From Edaphobacter flagellatus (GTDB taxonomy: Bacteria; Acidobacteriota; Terriglobia; Terriglobales; Acidobacteriaceae): a DNA stretch of 64,000 nt. A program made the position numbers and the translations under genes. The stretch is from contig NZ_CP073697.1 of the NCBI RefSeq assembly GCF_025264665.1, positions 3,162,001 to 3,226,000 on the forward strand, read 5' to 3'. The notes beneath the pieces were generated by a model. That model saw only the letters and a list, made by a program, of their open reading frames with translations, did not search any database and was not told where the DNA came from. Below, in pieces: positions 1 through 8,862 of the stretch; within the stretch, counting starts at the first letter, position 1; each line of letters opens with the position of its first letter.

Positions 1-682
1 GTATCTTCCACGCGTTGGAAGAATCGTGGCTCCATCTCGTATTCCATTGTCCTATGCGCTCTTCGCGACGCGCACCGACGGTTTCGAATACGAAATCGTA
101 GCGAATATCAATAGATAGTACTAGTGGGGTCGTAGAGATTTCTTCAAGTCCAATAACATCGAACTGCGCCGTCACGATACGGCTTGCTGGTTGAAGGTAG
201 TCACGAAGATGCTTTAGAAAATTATCGCTCCCTGTAACAATTTCCCGAGAGAACCTTATTCTTAATGTCTCGACTCCATGTCCACTGCGTAGTGTTGTCT
301 GTTGTGCTGGCTTTAAAGATGTGGCCTCAATTGTGGTATCGAGTAACGGGCCAATAATTTTGAAGTCACCAGTAGAAACCAGCGCGGTGCTCCATTGCTT
401 CAGTTCAAACTCGATTTCGGCGGCATATTTTTCGGAGACAAATTCATCAGTCCCCGGTGCCATATAGCGAAGCACATCTTCCAGTGGAGATTTTGCCGGG
501 TAATTGGGTTTGAGATGAAACTCCGGAAGAGGCAGGGCAAGATGGCTGGCCTGAGAAAAAGAGCTGCGGAAAAATGGCCAGCCCATGAAAGGCGCACTGT
601 GCAGAAGAGTTGGAACCATACCCATCTTTTGCAGAAATGCGCGGCGGGAGAGAGACGGTCTAGGCACGTGGCAATACAACAT
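1..682 (-). CDS. Tat-exported protein, N-terminal part of a probable CRTAC1 (ASPIC/FG-GAP) family protein, cut by window edge
   Basis: An uninterrupted minus-strand frame of 227 codons starts at the ATG ending at 682 and is still open at base 1, so the C-terminal part lies outside the window. The N-terminus has a Tat-like motif, SRRAFLQKMG at about residues 11-20, followed by a hydrophobic stretch. The next 200 residues contain FVSEKYAAEIEFELKQW and a stretch ending RREERIGQWNTRW. From memory these resemble the leader domain found before the FG-GAP/ASPIC beta-propeller in acidobacterial CRTAC1 proteins. The propeller itself is not visible, so the family call is an inference. The gene is divergent from the TonB receptor at 1000, with about 320 bases between them, which suggests a shared surface or periplasmic role. 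Confidence 0.5.
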   Translation of the reverse strand, partial: MLYCHVPRPSLSRRAFLQKMGMVPTLLHSAPFMGWPFFRSSFSQASHLALPLPEFHLKPNYPAKSPLEDVLRYMAPGTDEFVSEKYAAEIEFELKQWSTALVSTGDFKIIGPLLDTTIEATSLKPAQQTTLRSGHGVETLRIRFSREIVTGSDNFLKHLRDYLQPASRIVTAQFDVIGLEEISTTPLVLSIDIRYDFVFETVGARREERIGQWNTRWSHDSSNAWKI

Positions 683-853
683 CCTTGAAGTAGTTACAGC
701 CAATGAAATCGGGTTCGTAAGCCAACAAAATGCATCCTAGCATCAATGCGGAGCCGGCCCAATGAAGGGCCCTTAGCCCTCACCGAATTTGACAATAAGA
801 TTCGGCTCTAGATCGCTAATTGAGGGAGAAATAACGGGGGTTGAACATTTTGT

Positions 854-882
854 TTGACAAAGAGGAGCGGGAAGACTAAATT
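854..882 (+). promoter_or_regulatory. Sigma70-type promoter of the TonB receptor gene
   Basis: TTGACA at 854-859 and TAAATT at 877-882 are separated by 17 bases, a near-consensus housekeeping promoter. Transcription would start near 889, about 110 bases before the receptor start codon and just upstream of the palindrome at 898-909. Confidence 0.6.
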
Positions 883-897
883 TCGTGCGAAATAAAA

Positions 898-909
898 GTA
901 ACCGGTTAC
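898..909. promoter_or_regulatory. LacI-family-like operator palindrome
   Basis: GTAACCGGTTAC is a perfect 12-base palindrome with a central CG, the usual form of operators bound by LacI-family sugar repressors. It sits about 10 bases after the predicted transcription start of the receptor gene, a position where a bound repressor would block transcription. No LacI-family gene is in the window, so the regulator would have to act from elsewhere. Confidence 0.5.
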
Positions 910-999
910 ATCGATGTGAGTGCTGTCGACTTTATTGGCACCAATGATATGTAGCGGAAATGTAATACCTGACTTGTATCAATTGCGGAGGTTCACGGG

Positions 1000-3900
1000 A
1001 TGAGTTCTAGAAATAGTTTCTTCGGGCGTTTCCATGCCTTCAGTCTGACAACAATTGCGTGTGTGTGTCTCCTGCTTATCCAGAGCCAGTGTTTGTTCGG
1101 TCAGGTTGATCAGGGTGCGATCACTGGCATTGTTACCGATCAGTCGGGCGCTGTGGTTCCTAACGCTCACGTCACGCTGCAGAATACCGATATCGGTCTA
1201 ACCTTGGAAACCACGACGGGCGGTAGCGGGCAATATACCTTTTCACCGGTCAGGATTGGCCACTACTCCGTTAAAGCGTCCGCATCAGGTTTTTCGTCGA
1301 CAACCCAGGAAAACTTGCAGGTAAATGTGCAAGAGCGTTTGCAAGTCAACATCCAGCTACAGGTTGGAGCTGCGACTGAATCGGTCACAGTCACCGGCGC
1401 TCCTCCACAGCTCCAGACGACTGAGGGTTCTGTTGGTCAGGTGATTGGCAGTGAGACCCTGAACAATCTGCCATTGAATGGCCGCAATTTTACGTTTCTG
1501 GCCCAACTCTCTGCCGGAGTCAATACGCCTCAGGCAGACACTCGCGGCAATGCGGCGTCAGGTGCATTTTCCGCTAATGGACTACGCCCCGCGCAGAACA
1601 ATTATCTGCTTGATGGTATCGATAACAATTCGAATGCAGTCGATTTCTTGAACGGTACCAACTTCGTCATTCTCCCCCCACTGGATGCGATCCAGGAGTT
1701 CAAGGTCCAGACTGCGCAGTTCAGCGCCGAACAAGGACGTTCGGCAGGGGCCGTTCTGAACGCGACGATCAAATCCGGAACCAACAATATTCACGGCGCA
1801 GTCTGGGAGTTCTTCCGCAACGACAAACTGGATGCTGCTGACTGGTTTGAGAACAATAATCATGTAAAGAAGGGTAAACTTCGCTGGAACCAATTCGGAG
1901 CATCAATTGGCGGCCCCATAATTAAGAATAAGCTGTTCTATTTTGGGGACTATCAAGGCTTCCGTCGTGTACAGGGGACGGTGCTGAACGGTACGGTCCC
2001 GACATTGAGTGAGCGCAACAGCAATTTTACGAATCTTGCAGACCTCATTACCGGACAGAATTCCGATCAAAGAGATCAGGACTGCATTGCATATCAGCGT
2101 CCTGGAGAAACTTCACCGAAGATCCATTGTCATCAGGACGCACTCGGGCGTTGGATCCCTTTAGGTACAGTTCTTGATCCCGCAACAACACGCCCGATCT
2201 CTCCGGGGTCAACCACGTATGTCCGCGACCCATTCGGCACGTGTGGATCGGGGACAACAACGTTTTCTCTAAGCGGTTGCGGGCTGAACCAATTGCCGCC
2301 GAATCGCATTGATCCCACCGCCGTTAAGATAATGAATCTTTACCCAACTCCGATCAACGGGGGGTTCACGTCGAACTACACCACAAGCCCTGCACTTTAC
2401 GAACACAGCAATGCTTTTGATGTCCGTGGTGACTACAACGTGAGCGACAAGAATCAGGTTTTCGTACGCTTTAGCTATGTGGATGATCCGCAGTTCATTC
2501 CTGGTATCTTCGGTGGCGTTGCTGATGGTGGCAGTTTCCAGCAGGGTATTCAGAGCGCAAAATCCGATCAGGCCGTTGCAGCTTGGACGCATGTGTTTAC
2601 TCCAAGTACGGTTAACGTTGGCCGTGTAGGGTTCAATCATCTTCATACCACTCGCTTCGGCCCACAGGGAACTGTCATGGGAATCCCGGCGCAGTATGGT
2701 ATTCCGGGGATTCCGCAGGTACCACAGAACGGCGGCTTACCGGCGATTGTGATTAGTGGCCTGCAGACTCTGGGCAGCAATGGTTATTTGCCGTCTGACG
2801 AAGTCAGTCAGACGCTTCAGGTAACAGATGACTTCACAAAGATCTATGGGAGCCACAGTTTCAAGACCGGCTTCGAGTTCCAGAACGTCCACTTCAATAC
2901 CCTTCAGCCCCCAACGTCACATGGTGAGTTTGATTTCAACGGCAATTATGCAGGTGTTCCTGGCGCGGGTGGAGACCAGACTGGCCGCGCACAACTACTG
3001 CTACTGCTGAAGCCACATATCCCTACCATAGCCAACGGGGTCGACTATGTGGGAGGCGCCAATCAGGTCCTTGCCTCCAATATCGCCAAGACCTACGACA
3101 CCAGAATCTATTTTGCTGGATACGTTCAGGATGACTGGAAGGTCAATTCTCAGTTGACCCTTAACCTTGGTGTTCGCTGGGATTATTTCAGTCCAATATC
3201 CGAATCGAATGGGGCTCAGGCAAATTTCATACAATCCGGTCCGCCGTTTAATACTCCGACGTTGCTATTTTCGGCTTCCGGAAAGGCAGTTGGTTCGCCG
3301 GATAACCTTCTTAAAAATATTCTTTCTTCAACGTTCCAGAGCCTCCTTGGGCAAGACAATATAAAAATTCAGGTAACTGACGCTTATGGAAAGGGACTTG
3401 TTCAGACGCAGAAGACGAATATTGCGCCCAGAGTAGGGTTTGCATATCAGGTATCGCCCAGGTTTGTGGTTCGTGGTGGTTCGGGCTTGTTCTTCAATGC
3501 ATTTGAGAATCAGGGTTACGGTCCAAATATTGGGTTGAATTATCCCTTCGCGTATACTTTTACTTTCGCCGGGGGAACAGATTCTGCCCCGTTTAGCACG
3601 GGATCAAATCCGTACAAAACTTGCCCGACCGCCGGCCCAGGTGGAAGTGCGACTCTGGAATCAGGCTTGACCTGCGCTCAGTTCAATCCACAGAATGTAA
3701 ACGGTAAGGGAATAGGGCTGCAGGGATTGCAGTTCAACTACAAGACCCCACGTACTCTAAGCGCCAACCTTACAGTACAGTACGCCATTACCCATACCAT
3801 CTCGGCACAGGCTGCCTACGTCCTGACCGATGGGAGCTCCCTGCAGGTTGGTATCGGCAACAACGCCGTCTCTCAGATTATTCCGGCAAACACCAACACC

Positions 3901-4821
3901 AACAGTTATGTGCCATTTCCCGATTTCGGCCAAGGTAAAAGTTATCAACGTACAATTGGACGGAGTGTCTACAACGGTCTCCAGACAAAGCTGGAACGCC
4001 AGTCCGCAAATGGAGTAGGCTTCCTATTTACATATACCTACGCCAAGACCCTTTCTGATGCAGGCGACCTGTTGAACGGAGGCAGTGTCAGCGGGTACCG
4101 GGCAGCATGGGTTCCTGGGTTCGGACCACATTTCGATTGGGGACAGGCGGCATTTGATATACGCCACGTCTTCCACCTCAGCGGTAGCTATGAGTTGCCG
4201 TTCGGTAAAGGCAAGATGCTTCTTGCCAACTCGGGTAAGGTGACGAACGCGGTGCTGGGCGGGTGGGCAGTCAATGGCATCGCCACACTTCAGGGAGGAC
4301 AGCCCATCACGTTGAGCTGCCCATCTTCGACAACCTCAGGAACGAGTTGCAGGGTACTCGCCGTAGCTGGACAGAGTCAGAAGCTTGGTCTGCATACCGA
4401 CGCAAATGGCAAGCTAAATTGGTTTGGAAATCCTGCTGCGTTCAATCAGCCATGCGTGTTAGGCGCGAGCGGTCCCATAACCGGTAGTCCTGCCGGTTGT
4501 GTGCCGCTTCCAGCGAATAGTCCGTATATTCTTGGAGGCCCAGGTACGACGAGCACATATGGCCCTGGATTCCACCGGTTTGACTTCTCGACCTTCAAGA
4601 ACTTCCCTATCCATGAGGCATTCTCGCTCCAGTTCCGGGCTGAGTTCTTCAATATCTTCAATCACCCGAACTTCAATGCCCCGAACTTCGGCGGTAACGG
4701 TGTCACTGCGATTGGAAACTCGGGCAACTATCTCAGTTCCACATTTGGTGAGATTGGATCGACGCGCGATGCTCCGTTTGATCCGAGACAAATCCAGTTT
4801 GCGCTGAAGCTGTATTACTAG
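1000..4821 (+). CDS. TonB-dependent receptor, Oar-like, with carboxypeptidase regulatory-like domain
   Basis: Outer-membrane receptor of 1273 residues, expected to import a bulky substrate using TonB energy. A signal peptide covers about residues 1-35 and ends near LFGQ. A carboxypeptidase-regulatory-like beta-sandwich follows (about 38-118, with GAITGIVTDQSGAVVPNA). The plug carries LPLNGRNFTFLAQLSAG, and a long beta-barrel ends in FALKLYY with the aromatic C-terminus typical of outer-membrane proteins. The start is fixed by GGAGG about 8 bases upstream. Such receptors are abundant in Acidobacteria and their substrates are rarely known. The LacI-type palindrome upstream suggests a carbohydrate, but this is inference. 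It is the first gene of a three-gene plus-strand run. Confidence 0.9.
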   Translation: MSSRNSFFGRFHAFSLTTIACVCLLLIQSQCLFGQVDQGAITGIVTDQSGAVVPNAHVTLQNTDIGLTLETTTGGSGQYTFSPVRIGHYSVKASASGFSSTTQENLQVNVQERLQVNIQLQVGAATESVTVTGAPPQLQTTEGSVGQVIGSETLNNLPLNGRNFTFLAQLSAGVNTPQADTRGNAASGAFSANGLRPAQNNYLLDGIDNNSNAVDFLNGTNFVILPPLDAIQEFKVQTAQFSAEQGRSAGAVLNATIKSGTNNIHGAVWEFFRNDKLDAADWFENNNHVKKGKLRWNQFGASIGGPIIKNKLFYFGDYQGFRRVQGTVLNGTVPTLSERNSNFTNLADLITGQNSDQRDQDCIAYQRPGETSPKIHCHQDALGRWIPLGTVLDPATTRPISPGSTTYVRDPFGTCGSGTTTFSLSGCGLNQLPPNRIDPTAVKIMNLYPTPINGGFTSNYTTSPALYEHSNAFDVRGDYNVSDKNQVFVRFSYVDDPQFIPGIFGGVADGGSFQQGIQSAKSDQAVAAWTHVFTPSTVNVGRVGFNHLHTTRFGPQGTVMGIPAQYGIPGIPQVPQNGGLPAIVISGLQTLGSNGYLPSDEVSQTLQVTDDFTKIYGSHSFKTGFEFQNVHFNTLQPPTSHGEFDFNGNYAGVPGAGGDQTGRAQLLLLLKPHIPTIANGVDYVGGANQVLASNIAKTYDTRIYFAGYVQDDWKVNSQLTLNLGVRWDYFSPISESNGAQANFIQSGPPFNTPTLLFSASGKAVGSPDNLLKNILSSTFQSLLGQDNIKIQVTDAYGKGLVQTQKTNIAPRVGFAYQVSPRFVVRGGSGLFFNAFENQGYGPNIGLNYPFAYTFTFAGGTDSAPFSTGSNPYKTCPTAGPGGSATLESGLTCAQFNPQNVNGKGIGLQGLQFNYKTPRTLSANLTVQYAITHTISAQAAYVLTDGSSLQVGIGNNAVSQIIPANTNTNSYVPFPDFGQGKSYQRTIGRSVYNGLQTKLERQSANGVGFLFTYTYAKTLSDAGDLLNGGSVSGYRAAWVPGFGPHFDWGQAAFDIRHVFHLSGSYELPFGKGKMLLANSGKVTNAVLGGWAVNGIATLQGGQPITLSCPSSTTSGTSCRVLAVAGQSQKLGLHTDANGKLNWFGNPAAFNQPCVLGASGPITGSPAGCVPLPANSPYILGGPGTTSTYGPGFHRFDFSTFKNFPIHEAFSLQFRAEFFNIFNHPNFNAPNFGGNGVTAIGNSGNYLSSTFGEIGSTRDAPFDPRQIQFALKLYY

Positions 4822-4841
4822 GCTAAGATGAAGGCACTGTA

Positions 4842-4872
4842 GGCATGCCATGCTCGTATGGTATGGCATGCC
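4842..4872 (+). terminator. Perfect 10-bp stem-loop after the TonB receptor gene
   Basis: GGCATGCCAT (4842-4851) is perfectly complementary to ATGGCATGCC (4863-4872) across an 11-base loop, starting 20 bases after the receptor stop codon. There is no U-tract, so it may be an mRNA-stabilising or attenuating hairpin that lowers expression of the downstream genes relative to the receptor, rather than a full terminator. Confidence 0.4.
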
Positions 4873-5030
4873 ATTGACAGCGGAGACGTTGCTTCTGGAA
4901 AGTCGGATGCCCACTACCGGTCAGGACTATATCCACATCCACATCGTCTATATGGACTGTGCAGATGAGTAGTGTTTCTCCGGCATATCAAGGTCGTTGA
5001 AAATGGTGTTATTCAGAGGCGGTCAGTTCC

Positions 5031-6179
5031 ATGTATTCTCTGCGTGAGGTGGCGCAGTCCCTCAGTTGTAGTCGCCGCGACTTCCTGCGTTCCGTTACCG
5101 GCATGGCTCTTGGGGGCGCGCTGGCAGGAATTAGCCCATTTCTATATGCGGGGCCAATAAAAAAGAAGAAGGTCATTGTCGTTACATTTGGGGGCGGAGC
5201 GCGCGATCAGGAAACGTTTGCGCATGGCGGGCAAGAGAATATTCCGCATATGTTGCAAGAATTGGCGCCTCAGTCCAGTTTCTTTACGCAGGTTGTCAAT
5301 CGTGGGATTCTGGGGCATTACGTCGCGACAGCAAGTCTTGCTACTGGAGTCTACGAGACACTGAATAATTTTGCTTCTGTGCCACCGCAACATCCCACCG
5401 TTTTTGAATATTTTCGAAAAGACCTTAAGCGGCCACCGATGGATGCGTGGGTTGTTGCGCCAAGCAACGGATTCAGTCGTATAGGTGAAAGCGAATCCCG
5501 GCCATATGGCCCTGGTTGGGGCGCACAAGTGGTTCTGCCCAAGCATTTGCTCATGACGGCTATGTCAGATGGAACGACAGAGTATGAGCATTTATTGCGA
5601 GATAACTATGAGAGCCCTCTATATGCCCCGCAGCTGGGTGGGAACGAGTTTGAGCTTCAGCAACTTGAGACCATGCTGAAGTTGTCGGTTAGCGATTTTA
5701 AAGCACACGCGAAGGCATTATCGAGCCCTGATGAGCTTTCGATTTATATCGTGCAGCAGTTGATCCGCCAGCAGGCACCGAGTCTGATATGGATTACGTT
5801 GCATGACATTGACGTAGCGCATACAGGCGCCTATTCGCTCTATCTTGATGCCATTCGCAGGACAGACCGCCTATGCGCTGAGCTGTGGAAGATGGTGCAG
5901 AACGAGCCTGACTACGCAGGCAATACCACAATGCTTATCCTTCCGGATTTTGGACGTGATTCTGACGAGGAGGCGGGTGGAAACGGTTTTCAACATCATC
6001 GCACAGGCGATCCCTCATCACGTACAACATGGATGATGGCCTTGGGAGCAGGAGTTCGTGAAGGAGTCATTTACGATCACCCGGTGCAATCAACAGACTT
6101 AGTCCCTACATTAGGGTCAATTCTGGGATTCCAGGCAGTGCTTTCACATGGGCGCCCAATACAGGATCTACTACTTTAG
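5031..6179 (+). CDS. Tat-exported alkaline-phosphatase-superfamily (sulfatase/DUF1501-like) protein
   Basis: A 382-residue protein with a Tat signal (SRRDFLRSVTGMALGG, about residues 15-30), so probably exported folded. The body has landmarks of the alkaline-phosphatase fold: a first strand KVIVVTFGGGARDQETF, SLATGVYETL, the sulfatase-like PTVFEYFRKD, and DFGRDSDEE with FQHHRTGDPSSRTTW near the C-terminus. The usual Asp of the first metal-binding strand and a clear Ser/Thr/Cys nucleophile motif are not obvious, so phosphatase or sulfatase activity is not assured. It follows the TonB receptor, and its stop is 4 bases before the next start, so these two genes are probably co-transcribed. It could modify an imported or surface-bound substrate. 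Confidence 0.65.
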   Translation: MYSLREVAQSLSCSRRDFLRSVTGMALGGALAGISPFLYAGPIKKKKVIVVTFGGGARDQETFAHGGQENIPHMLQELAPQSSFFTQVVNRGILGHYVATASLATGVYETLNNFASVPPQHPTVFEYFRKDLKRPPMDAWVVAPSNGFSRIGESESRPYGPGWGAQVVLPKHLLMTAMSDGTTEYEHLLRDNYESPLYAPQLGGNEFELQQLETMLKLSVSDFKAHAKALSSPDELSIYIVQQLIRQQAPSLIWITLHDIDVAHTGAYSLYLDAIRRTDRLCAELWKMVQNEPDYAGNTTMLILPDFGRDSDEEAGGNGFQHHRTGDPSSRTTWMMALGAGVREGVIYDHPVQSTDLVPTLGSILGFQAVLSHGRPIQDLLL

Positions 6180-6183
6180 TAAA

Positions 6184-7392
6184 ATGCTTCCTCGCGATCT
6201 CAAACCCGAACAATTCAATAGTTATCCTCCTGAAGCAAGAAAGCTTATTATTTCCAATCTGAAAACTCTGCAGCAATTACCGCTGAGTTTTCTACCTGGA
6301 TTGCTTCACGAGATAATTGATTATGACTATAAGTTTCCTATCGAACGGCAGGAAATTAGCAAGGAGATTGCGAAACTTGGGTCACTTTCATTGGTGCAAA
6401 TGAATGAGTGGTTTCGATCATTTCAAGAAGTGTCGCTTTCAACACAATTAGAACACTCGAATTGGATTAATCAGCCGTCTCAATTTGTAGAACAGCTTTC
6501 TGCATATTTATGGTCGACACGCCAGGTGGATGCTTTTCGCAAAGCTGCGAAGGAGTATGGAGAGCGGATACGAGCGGCCGTGTCACTTGAGCAACTTCCA
6601 ACGCCAAGGCTTGGTATTGCGATCATTGGGCAAGGCGGCAACGGCTACGATGGTCCTTTGTTCCGTATGCTCCGAGAACACGGAACATATTTCAGCCATA
6701 TCAACCCTGAAAATGGAGTGCAACAGTTATTGCATGCAGTGGAATTGCGCGCTCAATCTTATCCAACCCCATACGGACATTGGTATATAGAGGGCGGACA
6801 GGCTGTTGAGCACAACACGATGCTCACGTGCGTTTCGTATCGAGCGCTCGCTCCGGTACGTGCTGCACTGTTACGTAACCTGCAGGCAGAGATTCAGCGG
6901 CCGGGGATGGGGCCGGAAGAGTTGCGGACCAACCTCGCTACACTACAGCCAGCCGATATCGGACTCGACAAATCAGGAGATGCAGTGCTGAATCACTTTC
7001 AATTGAAGATATTGACTGAAGGTTCGGGTACACAGATATTCAGCACAACGTTTGTGCAGTGGACAGTTCGAGAGGTACTGCGCCGCGCACAACCGCTGAC
7101 TCTTTTGGCGCGATTTGGTCCTCGGCAAAGGCAGCGGCCGATGAATGAGCTACTGTCCAATGCAGGCAATGACTCAGAGGTTGACTTGATCGGATCATTG
7201 ATCGATGCAGAAATGGGAGCTTACTATAACTGGCTCAATCAACAGCGATTACAAGGGCTTGTCCAATCCTCATTCATCGCGTGGCTCGAAAGTGGTTCTC
7301 AAGCCGTTGCTATTGGCCCCTCTTTTGCACGTGGTACCTCCTCGAATTCTCGTATCAATCTAGAAGAACTTATTTCTTGGGCCACGAGATAG
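6184..7392 (+). CDS. Hypothetical protein, unrecognised family, partner of the TonB/phosphatase-fold locus
   Basis: A 402-residue protein I cannot assign. The ATG at 6184, four bases after the preceding stop, is preferred to an in-frame ATG at 6148 that would overlap the upstream gene by 32 bases. No signal peptide or membrane segment is seen, so it is probably cytoplasmic. The N-terminal 130 residues look helical. A more ordered middle contains LGIAIIGQGGNGYDGPLF (about 150-170), reminiscent of a glycine-rich nucleotide-binding strand but not a canonical Rossmann motif, and PYGHWYIEGGQAVEH (about 200-215). The C-terminal part is hydrophilic and mixed. Its position suggests a role with the exported phosphatase-fold protein and the receptor. 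Confidence 0.7.
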   Translation: MLPRDLKPEQFNSYPPEARKLIISNLKTLQQLPLSFLPGLLHEIIDYDYKFPIERQEISKEIAKLGSLSLVQMNEWFRSFQEVSLSTQLEHSNWINQPSQFVEQLSAYLWSTRQVDAFRKAAKEYGERIRAAVSLEQLPTPRLGIAIIGQGGNGYDGPLFRMLREHGTYFSHINPENGVQQLLHAVELRAQSYPTPYGHWYIEGGQAVEHNTMLTCVSYRALAPVRAALLRNLQAEIQRPGMGPEELRTNLATLQPADIGLDKSGDAVLNHFQLKILTEGSGTQIFSTTFVQWTVREVLRRAQPLTLLARFGPRQRQRPMNELLSNAGNDSEVDLIGSLIDAEMGAYYNWLNQQRLQGLVQSSFIAWLESGSQAVAIGPSFARGTSSNSRINLEELISWATR

Positions 7393-7696
7393 CTCTTTTG
7401 CTCTGAATGCGTCGTCCCCAGTCCTACTGCCTCCATTTTCTACAGATTGCTGAATGTAAAGCTCGTGTTACGCGTAAAGAGAGCATGGAGACAGTGAATT
7501 GCCGCGCTTGGCTTAGGGGATGAGGTAGGAAACAGGAAAAGTGCGGCTCCCTCGTTACACTTCTCGATGGCCTTAGGTCTGGTCCCGAAGTCCGCGAAGA
7601 AAGCAGTCCTCATTTGTCGGAAAACGCACGTGGATCACGCTCGCAGGTTTCTCACGCCTGATTCGCGATTTCCGCCTGAAGCATTGAGATGCTTGT
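7393..7696. other. Intergenic stretch without a supported gene
   Basis: About 300 bases between the convergent ends of the hypothetical gene (plus) and the marR-type gene (minus). Short frames here lack ribosome sites and recognisable protein features. No strong terminator hairpin was seen. Confidence 0.5.
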
Positions 7697-8233
7697 TCAC
7701 ATCTCCTCGAATTTATGGGCTGTCGGAAAGTTATCAGATCCCCCCGGTGTCAAGAGAGACGCCAGCAACTGCAATGCAGCCAGAATCTCTTTTGCCTTGA
7801 CTCGATTGATTTGGTGCAACGCTTCCATGAATGGCATAACCGCGAGATCGTGCATTTGAGTGCTCAGGAAATCTCGCACTGGCTTCGATGCCACAAGCAA
7901 GGTCAATCGCCGGTCCGTTTCATCCGTCTTTCGTTCAAGGAATTTCTGTTTCACCAATCGGTCGACAATTCCAGAAACCGTACTGTGGGCGAGGCTAACC
8001 GCCTGGCTGAGCTGCTTGAGACTGATACCGTCATGACGAACGACCACGGACATGACAAGCCTTTGAGGGCCAGTCAGGTTGCCGCGTTCCACTTCTGCGC
8101 GGAACTTTTGCCGCATTGCACGTTGAATGAGGCTCAGTTGACGTTCCACTTCCTCTGCAATTTGACGGAGTTCGCTATCACGTATCTCCGACACTGCGGC
8201 AGGCTTAGGATGGTTCTTGGACTTTTGCTTCAT
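7697..8233 (-). CDS. MarR family transcriptional regulator
   Basis: A 178-residue cytoplasmic DNA-binding protein of the MarR type: an N-terminal dimerisation helix, then a winged helix at about 60-125 with LTGPQRLVMSVVVRHDGISL and SLAHSTVSGIVDRLVKQKFL as the recognition region, and DETDRRLTLLVAS as the wing. The family typically senses phenolic or oxidant ligands and represses neighbouring genes. The start codon overlaps the stop of the upstream aldo/keto reductase (ATGA), implying coupled translation. The low-complexity N-terminus (residues 1-20) is longer than usual. Confidence 0.88.
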   Translation of the reverse strand: MKQKSKNHPKPAAVSEIRDSELRQIAEEVERQLSLIQRAMRQKFRAEVERGNLTGPQRLVMSVVVRHDGISLKQLSQAVSLAHSTVSGIVDRLVKQKFLERKTDETDRRLTLLVASKPVRDFLSTQMHDLAVMPFMEALHQINRVKAKEILAALQLLASLLTPGGSDNFPTAHKFEEM

Positions 8234-8823
8234 ATCTCAAGGATGCCAGACGACACTATGGCTTGGCGGGTGGCCGTGACGAGACTCGTCTGGTTTAGAT
8301 ATGGGTGATATTCGAATTGATTCGTCGCGAGAGGAATGTCCGATAGTTCAACCGCGCGTTGCAGCAATGCACGATTGAAATTGCTGACCCCGATATTGAG
8401 GACCTTGCCAGCATGTACCAATGCGTTCAACTGCTCGATCTGGTCTTCGAGAGGAACGATGCCGCTAGGCCAATGGAGCAACAGTAGATCGATGTAGTCG
8501 GTACGCAACGCCTTCAGGCTTACATTCACCGATCGCTCAAACTTAGAATGCGCATAATTGGCAACCCAGACTTTCGTCGTAATGAAAACATCCTCTCGCG
8601 AAACGCCGGATATTTGGATTCCCTCGCCAACCGCATCTTCATTTTCGTACACCTGTGCCGTATCGATATGACTAAACCCCTTACGAATGGCATGGACGAG
8701 AAGACGAGAAAGCTTTGAACCCTGCATGCCGAATGTCCCAAAACCGATGCATGGAATTCCTGCACCGTTAGCGCAGACCTGACTCGATGCCTCACTGCTC
8801 ATTGCTGCTCCAGTCCATGGCAT
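8230..8823 (-). CDS. Aldo/keto reductase, C-terminally truncated
   Basis: The N-terminal two thirds of an NADPH-dependent aldo/keto reductase. GIPCIGFGTFGM, FSHIDTAQVYENEDAVGEGI (the Asp and Tyr of the catalytic tetrad), TTKVWVANY (the Lys), and DLLLLHWPSG (the His) are all present. The protein stops after NQFEYHPYLNQTSLVTATRQ with a short unrelated tail, at 197 residues against roughly 270-280 for the family. The last barrel strands and the NADPH-phosphate-binding C-terminus are therefore missing and activity is doubtful. It begins with AAAGGAA just upstream of the ATG at 8823. The truncated end overlaps the marR start, so the deletion probably fused two loci. It may be a pseudogene. Confidence 0.75.
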   Translation of the reverse strand: MPWTGAAMSSEASSQVCANGAGIPCIGFGTFGMQGSKLSRLLVHAIRKGFSHIDTAQVYENEDAVGEGIQISGVSREDVFITTKVWVANYAHSKFERSVNVSLKALRTDYIDLLLLHWPSGIVPLEDQIEQLNALVHAGKVLNIGVSNFNRALLQRAVELSDIPLATNQFEYHPYLNQTSLVTATRQAIVSSGILEI

Positions 8824-8862
8824 ATGTTTCCTTTCCGGCTATTCCGTATGGGGAGAAAAACT

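Noticed and set aside
937..946. Sigma54-like TTGGCACC element near the first TonB receptor (and a similar one near 20968)
   Set aside because: The -12 TTGC box at the correct spacing is absent; the sites are short chance repeats.
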